64,000 bases of DNA, taken from the NCBI GenBank assembly GCA_016235665.1, contig JACRJI010000015.1, positions 1 to 64,000 of the forward strand, read 5' to 3'. A model generated the notes under the pieces. That model was not told the DNA's origin and made no database searches. It was given only the letters and a program-made list of their open reading frames with translations. Of the stretch, positions 35,601 through 45,624 are shown one piece after another. The stretch comes from a candidate division TA06 bacterium (GTDB lineage: Bacteria; Edwardsbacteria; AC1; EtOH8). Each line of letters opens with the position of its first letter. Within the stretch, counting starts at the first letter, position 1. The position numbers and the translations under genes are program-made.

Positions 35601-38318
35601 ACGATCGTTATCATCTCTTTTTATCATATCTAAACCGATGTCATTGTCTCCGGTATATATCTGCTGGGCGGCTGGTGCCAAAGATTCAGCATCCACAATT
35701 CCTGGCCGGCCTTTGATATAACCCCAGGCATCCCGCCTTACCTGGTCCATGTCCATCTCCTCTCCGAAGTCTATGTGCAGTCGGACCGCAATATTGTCTT
35801 TGGTCCTGACCCAGACGTTAAGCAGTTTGCTCTGGCTCAGGTCCATCCCGTTCCTGCTTAATAGCTGGGTTACACCAGACCAGGAACTATCGCCGGCGGC
35901 AATATCCGGCTGATGATAGATTTTAAGAGTGGTCACGGGGTCTTTTCGCAGGGTAGAATCGGTGATGGCCGGGTTGATCTCTCCCTGGGTCACCTTGGCG
36001 GTGGGATTATACCAGAATGCCCTGGCGGCAAATTGTTCCCTGGTCTTGTGAAAGCTGGAGTCGGGGAGGCCGGAATGAACCCAGCCCTGGCGATATAGAT
36101 TCAGGCCGTCGGTCAGCTTGGTGCCGTCCATATCGTCCAGATAAACTTCGCCCTTGGTATTGGGATTGGGAAAGTTGGCCGCAGCCTCACCGGAAACCTC
36201 AAAATTTGAGGCAGCCTCTGTTTCCACCCCTGGCAGGTAATTGGCCAACGCCGTCAAGAACCCTGGACTGGTCTTGTAATATCCGTCCAGGCCGGCTACT
36301 ATCATCGTTTTGGGCTCCTCGCCCAACCGGGGCTTGGTCTCAAGGCTTTGCTCGCTGCGGTAAAGCCAAGTCCCTCCCAGTTGAGCATGTTCGCCAAGTT
36401 TATAAATACCGCGCATCCCGGCTAGTGTCTTGGTGCCGAATGAGGCCCAAGGCATGAATTGATAGCTGATGTTGAGGCTGGTTCCGGCCTGAATCACCTT
36501 TTCCCGGTAGGCCTCGGCAAAGGTGACGGTGCCAGTCTCATAATCCACCGTATACTGGCTTGAAGGCACATTCTCCCCTCCGATGCTTACCTGGACGCTT
36601 CCTTCTATCAACTGACCGGCAACATCCAAATTATAAATCGCCTGCTTGGTAAGATAGCTGATCACTATCTGGTATTGGGGAGTGACCCTCTCAAGATTGG
36701 AACTGTCGTAAATGGCTGGATTACGTACAGGAAGGACCGGATCATCAAAGGGGCGGGTCCAGTGGGGACGGGGCATCAGATCAAAGGAAAAATATCCCTC
36801 GGATATGCTGCCAAATTTCTCAAATTCAATCACTCCGTTGGAGTCGGTCAGACTCATCAGATCCGTGAACAATCTTCCGCTGGCTGAATCCCGGGACTGG
36901 ACATCAGACCCCGAACTGGATATTTTCTTAACATCGATCTTAAGGCTGCTTTCCACAATGTCATTGGAACCTATGTTATAAAAGTTCCTGAACTCATAGT
37001 TCCAGGCATACCCGTCTCGCGACAAACTGTCCGCGGGGCGGCAATTTTCGGGTTTGATTACGGCAACATTTGGCAGGCTGGTGGTATCGAAGACGGTCTG
37101 GTCTGGATAATATTGCCCGTTCTGGGTTTTATATGCCACCAACAGCGCATCGGTGGTCTGAAGACCATATGCCAAGGTCAATAGATAACCATTGCCTCCG
37201 CCTAATCGTTCATATTTGAACTCCTCAATCAATTTCTTTTCCACCGCTACGTAACTTCTTGTGAAGGCAACGGAATCCATTACGTTAAAATCAAGCCAGC
37301 TGCGGTTCAGCCCAAAGACTTTTTTTGTGCCGGTTTGTGTTTGAGTCTGTGAATTCACATAAACTCTCATGTCGGTTATGGGATCGTTGGTGTCCGCCAC
37401 CGGTATCCAGAAAAAACGATGGGCTATGAAATCCTTGTCGTAAAGCTTGTTCTCCTTCTGCTGGCTTTGGCCCACAAATTTCTTGGTCTCGCCCTGCCCC
37501 TCGTCCTTGCTGGCAATGGCGGTCAGTTCCAGGCCGCCCAGCTTGGCCACCCCCTTGATGCCGAACAGCCCCTTGTGCTGGGTGCTTAAGCCGCCGATGA
37601 GCGATGATCCCGCCAGGCTGAACTCGGTGTCACCGGCCTCCAGCCTTTGTAATATCTCATCCTCCTTGCCTTCGTAATAGAGGCGGATCTTGCTTTTTTT
37701 GTCGGTCAATGCTTCGCTATTCCAGTCGATCAGAACGTGCAGCCGTTCCCCGATGATGCCCTCCAGATTCACTTGTTGTTCCTGCTTTATTTTCAGGGCA
37801 AAACTGCCTGTATTCCCGGCAACCTCGGTGGTTTTTTCCCTGCCGTAGTTATTGGTCTGCTGGCCGCCTATGGTGATCTTTTCGCTGCCGCTGATCTTTA
37901 TCTGGGCCCCGGAGCCCAGTATCTTGCCGATTCCAGGCAACGGTACTTTGATGTCCGGGATCAATCCTTCGCCTGAGCGATCGGCGGCCGCCTTGGCCAA
38001 AAAGTCAGCATTGTTCTGCCGCCATAAGGTTGACAACCCGGCCTGGCGGCGCTTCAGCCCAAAACCTTCCAAGGTATTGAATTTCTGGAAAAGGGGAAAG
38101 TCCCTGTACATTTCCAGTTCCAGCATAGCGTTAAGATTCAGATCCAGGCTGTCCTTGACCGAAATGTTCTGATCCCTGGCCTGCTGTCCGATAAACCCCG
38201 AAGCCAGCGAATCAAGAGAACCCTGCTCCTGGGCTATAGCCATGCCTGCACCGGCCAGTGTTGCCAGGAAAAGTGACAGGCTGAACTTTACGATCTTATT
38301 TATGAAAAATGGTTTCAA
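32628..38318 (-). CDS. sprA: SprA-like giant outer-membrane protein (type IX secretion translocon family)
   Basis: 1896 residues, shorter than the roughly 2400 of Bacteroidota SprA. A signal peptide (about 1-29, ending AGAGMAIAQ) is followed by a SprA-type N-terminal region (IRLYYEGKEDEILQRLEAGD, LFGIKGVAKLGGLELTAIASKD). A central periplasmic/plug-like stretch (EVYLDDMDGTKLTDGLN) leads to a long C-terminal half of alternating Trp/Tyr-rich beta strands ending in aromatic Phe (TTVTITF), as in beta-barrels. In Flavobacterium SprA is the 36-strand barrel that exports type IX cargo. The start is TTG at 38318; no ATG fits better. No other T9SS genes are in the window. Confidence 0.85.
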   Translation of the reverse strand: MKPFFINKIVKFSLSLFLATLAGAGMAIAQEQGSLDSLASGFIGQQARDQNISVKDSLDLNLNAMLELEMYRDFPLFQKFNTLEGFGLKRRQAGLSTLWRQNNADFLAKAAADRSGEGLIPDIKVPLPGIGKILGSGAQIKISGSEKITIGGQQTNNYGREKTTEVAGNTGSFALKIKQEQQVNLEGIIGERLHVLIDWNSEALTDKKSKIRLYYEGKEDEILQRLEAGDTEFSLAGSSLIGGLSTQHKGLFGIKGVAKLGGLELTAIASKDEGQGETKKFVGQSQQKENKLYDKDFIAHRFFWIPVADTNDPITDMRVYVNSQTQTQTGTKKVFGLNRSWLDFNVMDSVAFTRSYVAVEKKLIEEFKYERLGGGNGYLLTLAYGLQTTDALLVAYKTQNGQYYPDQTVFDTTSLPNVAVIKPENCRPADSLSRDGYAWNYEFRNFYNIGSNDIVESSLKIDVKKISSSGSDVQSRDSASGRLFTDLMSLTDSNGVIEFEKFGSISEGYFSFDLMPRPHWTRPFDDPVLPVRNPAIYDSSNLERVTPQYQIVISYLTKQAIYNLDVAGQLIEGSVQVSIGGENVPSSQYTVDYETGTVTFAEAYREKVIQAGTSLNISYQFMPWASFGTKTLAGMRGIYKLGEHAQLGGTWLYRSEQSLETKPRLGEEPKTMIVAGLDGYYKTSPGFLTALANYLPGVETEAASNFEVSGEAAANFPNPNTKGEVYLDDMDGTKLTDGLNLYRQGWVHSGLPDSSFHKTREQFAARAFWYNPTAKVTQGEINPAITDSTLRKDPVTTLKIYHQPDIAAGDSSWSGVTQLLSRNGMDLSQSKLLNVWVRTKDNIAVRLHIDFGEEMDMDQVRRDAWGYIKGRPGIVDAESLAPAAQQIYTGDNDIGLDMIKRDDNDRDINSGDDGNDDFLATDSSKYNGTEGNGIYDTEDLKLSGNGPGTVWKQTNSYYTFTFNLSDSNGEPNANNWRKFSVPLDSAKAVGNQSGWGNIYYARVWVDSCEAASAEVELALVEVSGNRWQEKPIVPALYPIPVDSTEEFNITVKNNKDDADYLPPPNTVENDENGHPKFEQSLVLKLANLKPGHLALAQRNTNTRENNYTGYKKLKLWVKDSLGAGQYLIRLASNADSSSPYYQYTGQLTSGWQELTLNLDELTSVKTLDTNSLGLKTKGAYTVKGTPNLANIGALYLGVLNPDTLIPYSGEVLFDNLRLDEVRRERGTAVIASVKIGIADLFSLSLGYDRRDAYWYTMGQAPALAQRLSYNLGGSLQLDKFYLNRLGLKVPVSFGASLSESYPWYGGDDRKLTDQESSEQMEWTRGRNIKVDLSKNPSRWWLTDFTIDRMSASLAWNRSTSSDRYNSDSSTTINTDLSWGWTPATRRSLGLGDWLKLYYLPSGLSFAVNNKRTWHWNLDKQVNAVSTAGSGLTRGGSAQLSWQVADPLNYRFSTSRNLLQRTGAGELAWKYGLGAEVSRSQTVDYHTTLTWLKLIQPNFNYSTTYSQTNQAYLVPSRPDSASLLNISNANNLSLNGNLEIAKWLIKITALRNESKDDSTEAGTPLWLVIQVEKILKKINPLDITISQSKTNSSSGLYSRTDVIYPDIYYQLGWRRRPLYSESYAPLASDRAGITNSYSASTGASLGQLSINAGWQRSDSWTWEPNSAISRQGTTWPDLRVSLNSVEKALKMIKMLASANLNSNYSKREEMAFQAGRDRDTTSWTINHSFSPLISLNARWKKQVSTQASFDYSTTDSRLPVTSAEFPSGWQKAYSRNMKISASGNYSFSAPQGFVLKLWKMGKKRFKFKSDLNLGLQASYSNTISAPALDIGVDVKDIPDEKFINNKTDISISPNATYNFTRNIKGELSGSYTSSTDAKMPTLDSESYSLNTTVTITF

Positions 38319-38379
38319 CAGTCATCTTTAAAAAAACGTGAAAAATATTGTTTCATGGTTCACCAGGCAGTCACTAGTT

Positions 38380-38408
38380 AGTATGGTAAATCATGTTAAT
38401 CCTGTCTA
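38380..38408 (-). promoter_or_regulatory. possible sigma-70 promoter of sprA-comEA
   Basis: On the minus strand TAGACA (38403-38408) and CATACT (38380-38385) have a 17-bp spacer. Each hexamer is one or two bases from consensus. It lies about 60 bp upstream of the TTG start and back to back with the lptF promoter. Confidence 0.4.
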
Positions 38409-38446
38409 ATTGGTTTCCAGCCTTTCCGCCGGAATGTAGAAAATCC

Positions 38447-38475
38447 TTGCATTTTTGAGAATTACAGGTTAATAT
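38447..38475 (+). promoter_or_regulatory. sigma-70 promoter of lptF-lptG
   Basis: TTGCAT (38447-38452) and TAATAT (38470-38475) have a 17-bp spacer. Only 7 bases separate the -10 from the ATG at 38483, so the transcript would start at or next to the start codon. No Shine-Dalgarno sequence is seen before that ATG. Confidence 0.6.
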
Positions 38476-38482
38476 TAAGCCC

Positions 38483-39709
38483 ATGAAAATAATGGACCGC
38501 TATCTTTTAAGGGAGCACCTGGCCCCCTTTTTCTTTGCGCTGGCAGTCACCACCTTCATCCTGCTGATGGACAAACTGTTTGAGCTGATCGACCTTTTGA
38601 TCGGCAAACGGGTGGCCGGGCTGTTGGTGCTGAAGATCTTTGCCTTAAGCCTGCCCTCGATTCTGGCTCTGACCGTGCCCATGGCGGTGCTGGTGGCGGT
38701 GTTGATGACCTTCGGCCGCATCTCCGGCGACAATGAACTGACCGCGCTTAAATCCGCCGGACTGCCGCTGTCCCGGCTGCTGGTGGCCCCGGTCCTGGCC
38801 GGGATGGCTTTGACCCTAGGCCTGTATTTTTTCACCGACCGGATACTGCCCGAGGCCAACCACTCTCTGAAAAACACCTTTATGGCCATCTCCTCCGCCA
38901 AACCGGCCCTGCGGCTGAAGGAGAACACATTCGTTTCCGATTTTACCGGCTATAATATCCTGGTGGGCAAAGTGGATGCCGGCAGTTCCCGCCTGCACAA
39001 GGTCACCATATACGAAAGCATTCCCAACGGCTACCCCCGGACCATTATCGCAGACGAGGGACAGCTGACCATGATGACCAGGCAGAATGTTCTGCGGCTG
39101 GAGCTGTGGCGGGGCCAGATCCACGAAGCCGACGTCAAGGATCCCCGGACCTACCATAAAATGGATTTCAACACCCACGTCATCAACCTGCCCCTGGACC
39201 CGGCCACGGTTCAGACGGTGCAGGCCCAGCGGGGAGACCGGGAGATGACCTCCAGAATGATGCAGGGACAGATCACTCAGATAGAACAGACCATCGCCCC
39301 GGTAAGAACCCAGCTGGCTGATTCTGCCCGGCTCTCGGCCTGGCAGAAAGAACAGTTCAAGCAGGACATCCACAATAAGACCAGCGACATCCGACGTTAT
39401 CAGGTGGAAATTCAAAAGAAGCTCGCCATTCCATTTGCCTGCCTGGTCTTCGTATTATTAGGAGTGCCACTGGGATCGATGACCAGAAAGGGTTCCATGG
39501 GCGCCAGTATCGGCATGGCACTAGGATTTTTTGTGCTCTATTACCTGGCTTTGGTGGGCGGCGAAGAACTGGCCGACCGCCAGATAGTGTCTCCCTGGCT
39601 GGCCATGTGGGTGGCCAACATTGCTTTGGGAACCTGCGGAGTCCTGCTGCTTTTGTGGCAGAATTCTGAAATTGACCTTCGCAAACTGATCACCAAAAAG
39701 GCAAAATGA
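38483..39709 (+). CDS. lptF: LPS export permease LptF (YjgP/YjgQ family)
   Basis: 408 residues. It starts MKIMDRYLLREHLAPFFFALAVTTFILLM, the standard LptF/G N-terminal amphipathic helix plus first membrane helix. Three N-terminal helices are followed by a periplasmic jellyroll domain (about 130-290) and three C-terminal helices. The periplasmic part includes a charged coiled insert (about 255-310, IEQTIAPVRTQLADSARLSA) longer than in E. coli. It works with LptG and LptB2 to lift LPS from the inner membrane. Its last codon overlaps the lptG start (ATGA). Confidence 0.93.
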   Translation: MKIMDRYLLREHLAPFFFALAVTTFILLMDKLFELIDLLIGKRVAGLLVLKIFALSLPSILALTVPMAVLVAVLMTFGRISGDNELTALKSAGLPLSRLLVAPVLAGMALTLGLYFFTDRILPEANHSLKNTFMAISSAKPALRLKENTFVSDFTGYNILVGKVDAGSSRLHKVTIYESIPNGYPRTIIADEGQLTMMTRQNVLRLELWRGQIHEADVKDPRTYHKMDFNTHVINLPLDPATVQTVQAQRGDREMTSRMMQGQITQIEQTIAPVRTQLADSARLSAWQKEQFKQDIHNKTSDIRRYQVEIQKKLAIPFACLVFVLLGVPLGSMTRKGSMGASIGMALGFFVLYYLALVGGEELADRQIVSPWLAMWVANIALGTCGVLLLLWQNSEIDLRKLITKKAK

Positions 39710-40800
39710 AGATCATAGACCGCTATCTGATCCGGGAATTCCTCAAAACCATGCTGCTGGCCTTGGTTTCCTTTGTACTGCTCTTCATCCTGGTGGATGT
39801 CTTTGAAAAGCTGGACATTTTCATCGACGCCAAAGCCAAGCTTTGGATGGTGGCCCTTTATTATTTGTATCAGATTCCCTACATTCTGGTGTTGACCCTA
39901 CCGGTGGCCATGCTTTTGGCCAGCATGGGAACCATCAGCCAGATGTCCCGGCATTACGAGATTGTGGCCCTTAAATCATCCGGCATCAGCCTCAATCGCG
40001 TATTCATGCCGCTTTTAATGCTGGGCCTTTTGGTAAGCTTGCTGGTGCTGGGATTTGGGGAAACCGTGGTCCCTTTCACCAACCAAAAACGGGGAAATTT
40101 GGAGCGCCAGGACATCCGCAAGCGCAGCCTGCATTTTGAAACTATCCGCAATGATCTTTATTATGCCGGAACCGGCGGCAGATTTTATTTCATTAAAAGA
40201 TACGATGTTCCCAAAGCCTCCATGGACTCGGTGGTGATCTGGCAGATGGACACCCTGAACCGGCTGGCGGTGCGGGTGGACGCCCCCAGAGGGTTATGGG
40301 TCAACGACCACTGGGAGCTTCAGGGAATCAAAGGAACGCCCATCATCAGGCGCCAGTTCATCAACGACCAGATGCTGGAGGACAGCCTCCAGTTCCTGGC
40401 TTTAACCGGGTTTGCCGAGACCCCGGAATCATTCACCAAAAGGGTGCTGCTGCCGGACGAGATGAACTTTGCCCAATTATCCAGGTATATAGATGCCCTG
40501 CAGCGCTCAGGCGGGGATGCCCACCGCTATGTGGTGGACCTCTACTTCAAGCTTTCATTCCCCTTCGCCAACTTCATCATTCTGCTGTTCGGGCTTCCCA
40601 TCCTATCCAATTCCCGCAAAAGCGGGGCCACCCTTAGTTTTTCCCTTTCGCTGCTGGTCTGCTTTGTATTTTGGGGGATATTGCAGACCGGCCGGGCCCT
40701 GGGCCATAATGCTTCCCTGCCGCCCACGGTGGCGGCCTGGCTTCCCAATCTGCTATTCGGAGCGCTGGGCTTGTACATCCTTTACCGGGCTCCCAAATAA
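39706..40800 (+). CDS. lptG: LPS export permease LptG (YjgP/YjgQ family)
   Basis: 364 residues. N-terminus MKIIDRYLIREFLKTMLLALVSFVLLFILVDVFEKLD matches its partner, which shows they are paralogues. Three N-terminal and three C-terminal membrane helices flank a periplasmic domain (about 130-265). The ATGA overlap with lptF gives coupled translation and equal dosage, as expected of the heterodimer. LptA, LptB, LptC and LptD are not in this window. Confidence 0.93.
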   Translation: MKIIDRYLIREFLKTMLLALVSFVLLFILVDVFEKLDIFIDAKAKLWMVALYYLYQIPYILVLTLPVAMLLASMGTISQMSRHYEIVALKSSGISLNRVFMPLLMLGLLVSLLVLGFGETVVPFTNQKRGNLERQDIRKRSLHFETIRNDLYYAGTGGRFYFIKRYDVPKASMDSVVIWQMDTLNRLAVRVDAPRGLWVNDHWELQGIKGTPIIRRQFINDQMLEDSLQFLALTGFAETPESFTKRVLLPDEMNFAQLSRYIDALQRSGGDAHRYVVDLYFKLSFPFANFIILLFGLPILSNSRKSGATLSFSLSLLVCFVFWGILQTGRALGHNASLPPTVAAWLPNLLFGALGLYILYRAPK

Positions 40801-40960
40801 AAAAAGACCGTCTTCCTCAGATCCCCGGATCAAAACAAAATATCCACCGCCCCTTAACGCTGTTTATCTAAAGCAAAAAGGGGATAAAGGATATTTGGTT
40901 TTTGCCGGAAGAAACTGACTTAAACGGCCGTTAGTGTTTCCTCTTAGTTTTGTTTTCATC

Positions 40961-40996
40961 GGGCCAGACTGTATTCATTAGGATACAGCCTGGCCC
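40961..40996. terminator. terminator hairpin between lptG and ahcY
   Basis: GGGCCAG-CTGTAT (40961-40974) pairs with ATACAG-CTGGCCC (40983-40996), with one internal mismatch and an 8-nt loop. On the plus strand ATTTTATATTT follows. It sits between convergent genes and probably serves both. Confidence 0.7.
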
Positions 40997-41024
40997 ATTT
41001 TATATTTAAGCCTTAAACTGTAAC

Positions 41025-42381
<1,357 letters not shown>

Positions 42382-42387
42382 GATCAC

Positions 42388-43533
42388 TTACTTTTTAGCC
42401 GCTGCCCTAAGCTTGGCGGCCATGTCTGTCTTTTCCCAGGTAAAGCCTTCCTCCTCGCGTCCAAAGTGGCCGTAGGCCGCGGTCCGGCGGTAGACGGGCC
42501 GTTTCAGGTTAAGCATAGAGATGATGCCATGGGGAGTCAGATCAAAGTGCTGACGGATGATCTTGGTGATCTTGCCGCTATCCACCTTGCCGGTGCCATA
42601 AGTGTCAACCGCAATGGAGACCGGCTCGGCCACTCCAATGGCATAAGCCAGTTGTATCTCACAGCGATCGGCCAGTCCGGCCGCCACCACATTCTTGGCG
42701 ATGTACCGGGCGGCATAGGCTGCGCTCCGGTCCACTTTGGAGGGGTCCTTGCCCGAGAAGCAGCCGCCGCCGTGCCGGCCCAGCCCGCCGTAGGTGTCCA
42801 CGATGATCTTGCGCCCGGTCAGGCCGGAATCGCCCTGGGGCCCGCCGATCACGAAGCGCCCGGTGGGGTTGACCAGGATCTTGGTCTTGTCGTCCATCAG
42901 CTTGGCATTGACAACCCGGTTGATCACATGCTTGATGATATCCCGCTTGACCCTATCCTCCTTGACCTCGGGATTATGCTGGGCGGAGATCACAATGGTG
43001 TCAACCCGCTTGGGTTTGCCGTTGTCGTATTCCACCGTCACCTGGGACTTGCCGTCGGGGCGGAGGTAATCCAGGGTCCCCTTCTTGCGGACCTCGGAAA
43101 GCCGCCGGGTCAGCTGATGGGCCAGTTGGATGGGCATGGGCATCAGTTCCGGAGTGTCGTTGCAGGCGTATCCGAACATCATCCCCTGGTCACCGGCTCC
43201 GCCCACATCCACCCCCATGGCGATGTCGCCGGACTGCTCCTGGATGGAGGTCACCACGGCGCAGGATTCGTAATCGAAACCGGTCTTGGCGTCGGTATAA
43301 CCGATATCTTTGATGGTCTCCCGCACGATCTTGGGAAAGGGAATATAGCAGTTGGTGGATATCTCTCCGACCACTACTACCAGCCCGGTGGTTACCAGGG
43401 TCTCGCAGGCCACCCGGCCGTTGGGATCCTGCTCCAGAATGGCGTCCAGAATGGCGTCCGATATCTGGTCGCAGACCTTGTCGGGATGGCCCTCGGTCAC
43501 CGACTCCGAACTGTACAGGACTCTTTCTACCAT
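42388..43533 (-). CDS. metK: S-adenosylmethionine synthetase
   Basis: 381 residues, normal MetK length. [20 protein letters not shown] at the N-terminus, [12 protein letters not shown] (methionine-binding) and the P-loop-like [21 protein letters not shown] are diagnostic. It makes SAM from ATP and methionine. The RBS AGGAGAAA precedes the ATG. A sigma-70 promoter at 43561-43590 overlaps the end of the previous gene. Confidence 0.98.
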   Translation of the reverse strand: MVERVLYSSESVTEGHPDKVCDQISDAILDAILEQDPNGRVACETLVTTGLVVVVGEISTNCYIPFPKIVRETIKDIGYTDAKTGFDYESCAVVTSIQEQSGDIAMGVDVGGAGDQGMMFGYACNDTPELMPMPIQLAHQLTRRLSEVRKKGTLDYLRPDGKSQVTVEYDNGKPKRVDTIVISAQHNPEVKEDRVKRDIIKHVINRVVNAKLMDDKTKILVNPTGRFVIGGPQGDSGLTGRKIIVDTYGGLGRHGGGCFSGKDPSKVDRSAAYAARYIAKNVVAAGLADRCEIQLAYAIGVAEPVSIAVDTYGTGKVDSGKITKIIRQHFDLTPHGIISMLNLKRPVYRRTAAYGHFGREEEGFTWEKTDMAAKLRAAAKK

Positions 43534-43560
43534 TGATTTTCTCCTAAAGTGAATGGTTTA

Positions 43561-43590
43561 TTTATAACATTTCCATTTAAGTCAGGTCAA
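43561..43590 (-). promoter_or_regulatory. sigma-70 promoter of metK-ahcY
   Basis: On the minus strand TTGACC (43585-43590) and TATAAA (43561-43566) have an 18-bp spacer. The -35 lies inside the end of the sugar nucleotidyltransferase gene, so the operon boundary is close. Confidence 0.55.
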
Positions 43591-44554
43591 TTTCCGAGCC
43601 ATCCCCCAAGTTAAGCCGGCGTTGTTTGCCCCGGATCGTAGCGTTGTCACCCAACAACGAATTCTGGAGCATCATGGTCTCGATTTGGACGTTGCCGCCG
43701 ATGATGGTATTGGATATTATGGAATTTTTTATGTGACTGCCGGCGGCGATGGAAACATAGGGCCCGATGATGCAGTGTTCCAGCTTGGCGCCGGGGTCGA
43801 TATAGACCGGCGGGTTGATCACCACACCCGGCCGGGGGGTGGGATGGAGCGAACTCATCTCCAGCAGCTGACGGTTGGTCGAAAGCAACGTCTCCGGTTT
43901 GCCGCAGTCGTACCAGCCATCCACGGTAAAGGATTCCATGGTCTCGCCCTGTTCCAGCATCAACTGCAGGGCGTCGGTCAGCTGGTATTCCCCCTTGGTT
44001 TTGATCTTTTTCTGGTACAGCTGGTCGATGGCGGCGTACAACCGGGGCATTTTTCTGATCAGGTAAATCCCCACTATGGCCAGATTGGTCTTGGGATGTT
44101 CAGGTTTCTCCACCAGCCTGGATATTTTTTTGCCGTCCAGCTCCACCACCCCGAACCGCCTGGGGTCGGCCACCTGCTTCACTCCGATCTGGGAATTGGG
44201 CTTGGAAATGACGTCTTTAAAGCTGGTCTTGAATATGGTGTCCCCCAGGATGATGATGGCGTCATCGTCTCCCACCGTCTGCTTGGTGAGATAGATGGCG
44301 TCGGCCAATCCCTTGGCCTTTTCCTGGGTGACGAAGGTGGTTTTGAACTTGAAATTGCCTTCGACGTACTCCCTAATTTTGTCGCCCATATGGCCGATGA
44401 CCAGAATCACCTCGTCGATGGGCAGGCCCTGCAGCTGGCTCAGGATATGACCGATAATGGGCTTTCCTGCCACCGGGATCAGCACCTTGGGCGTGCTGTG
44501 AGTGTGGGGCCTTAGACGCGTACCGGCCCCTGCTACCGGGATGATGGCTTTCAT
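43577..44554 (-). CDS. sugar-1-phosphate nucleotidyltransferase with beta-helix tail
   Basis: 325 residues. The N-terminal pyrophosphorylase signature KAIIPVAGAGTRLRPHTHSTPK and VEKPEHPKTNLAIVGIYL match RmlA/ManC-like enzymes. The C-terminal about 80 residues (VVINPPVYIDPGAKLEHCIIGPYVSIAAGS) form a short left-handed beta-helix, as in bifunctional or hexapeptide-bearing members. It activates a sugar phosphate (Glc-1-P or Man-1-P) with a nucleotide. It overlaps the PGI/PMI gene start by 4 bp, so it probably uses the sugar phosphate that enzyme produces. Confidence 0.88.
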   Translation of the reverse strand: MKAIIPVAGAGTRLRPHTHSTPKVLIPVAGKPIIGHILSQLQGLPIDEVILVIGHMGDKIREYVEGNFKFKTTFVTQEKAKGLADAIYLTKQTVGDDDAIIILGDTIFKTSFKDVISKPNSQIGVKQVADPRRFGVVELDGKKISRLVEKPEHPKTNLAIVGIYLIRKMPRLYAAIDQLYQKKIKTKGEYQLTDALQLMLEQGETMESFTVDGWYDCGKPETLLSTNRQLLEMSSLHPTPRPGVVINPPVYIDPGAKLEHCIIGPYVSIAAGSHIKNSIISNTIIGGNVQIETMMLQNSLLGDNATIRGKQRRLNLGDGSEIDLT

Positions 44555-45624
44555 TTTCCTCCCCCCAGTTTGCTTTTGAGGAATTTTATCCTCTCCACCG
44601 GAGTGGGATCAGCCTGGTCCAGAAGCGCCAGGTAGTAGCTGGTCATGTCGCCCAGGAAAATAGCCGAGAACAGTCTTGCCAGAAGCGACTGCCCCCGGGT
44701 TTCTAGCTTGATTATCCCGGCCGCCTCGGTCTTTAAGATATCCGAGATGATACCGGCCCGGAGCTCGTTGGATTTATGATCTTCCCGGTCCGACAACATC
44801 ACGATTTTGGTGCTTTGGCGGATCTGGGGAAGCTCCTGCCAGCCTACGATCTCGTTGTGGCAGAGTTCGGGGAAAAATGCGCAATAGGAAAGCATCTTGG
44901 AATTTTCGTTGATCTGGTTGGTCCAGCGCCGGGCCACCGGCCACAGGCTGTCCACCGAGGAATAGATCACCGTCAGGTAGTTTTGGAGTTTCAGGGCCAG
45001 CTCTTTGGCCTGGTTTTTGGGAGCCGGATTTTCCAGGGCAAACTCCGCAGCCAAAGTATCCAGCAGGGAGACCGCTTCCACCGCCTCGGAACGGGAAGCC
45101 TTGATCAGACCGAGTTTGGTCAGCATCCCCCAAAGCCCGAAGAACGAATATCCCAAGGCTCCCCGCGGCGGCAGTCCGCCGGGGATGATCAGGCAGGGAT
45201 TGTTATTTTGCTGACATAATGATTTTAACTTTCCACCGGAAGTGATGGCCATTATCCGAAGACCTTTCTTTTGGGCCTGGTGATAGGCGGAGAGGGATTC
45301 CTCGGTATCGCCGGAATAACTGCTGATCACGGCCAGGTCATTCGTCCCGGCCCAGCCCGGCAGCCCGTAATTCCGCTGAACCCACACCGGCATGGCCATC
45401 TTGTCCTGGCCGTAGGCCGAAATGATGTCGCCGGCGATGGCCGACCCCCCCATCCCGCAGATGATCAGGCTGCGGCAGGGATCGCCGGTTAAGGACATTT
45501 CAGTTTTATCGACAATCTCCAGCACTTCCCGGGCCTGCCGGGGCATGGAACAAATGACCCCGTACATATCTGAGGGGTCAGCTGATTTCAGGAACGATGG
45601 TTCGAGATTATTCAGGTCTATCAT
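44551..45624 (-). CDS. bifunctional phosphoglucose/phosphomannose isomerase
   Basis: 357 residues of two SIS domains. IICGMGGSAIAGDIISAYG, AVISSYSGDTEESLSAYHQA and NHxxx-type catalytic LCHNEIVGWQ are characteristic of the archaeal/actinobacterial bifunctional PGI/PMI. It interconverts glucose-6-P, fructose-6-P and mannose-6-P, feeding GDP-mannose or related donors. It overlaps both neighbours by 4 bp in the three-gene operon with the acyltransferase and nucleotidyltransferase. Confidence 0.92.
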   Translation of the reverse strand: MIDLNNLEPSFLKSADPSDMYGVICSMPRQAREVLEIVDKTEMSLTGDPCRSLIICGMGGSAIAGDIISAYGQDKMAMPVWVQRNYGLPGWAGTNDLAVISSYSGDTEESLSAYHQAQKKGLRIMAITSGGKLKSLCQQNNNPCLIIPGGLPPRGALGYSFFGLWGMLTKLGLIKASRSEAVEAVSLLDTLAAEFALENPAPKNQAKELALKLQNYLTVIYSSVDSLWPVARRWTNQINENSKMLSYCAFFPELCHNEIVGWQELPQIRQSTKIVMLSDREDHKSNELRAGIISDILKTEAAGIIKLETRGQSLLARLFSAIFLGDMTSYYLALLDQADPTPVERIKFLKSKLGGGK

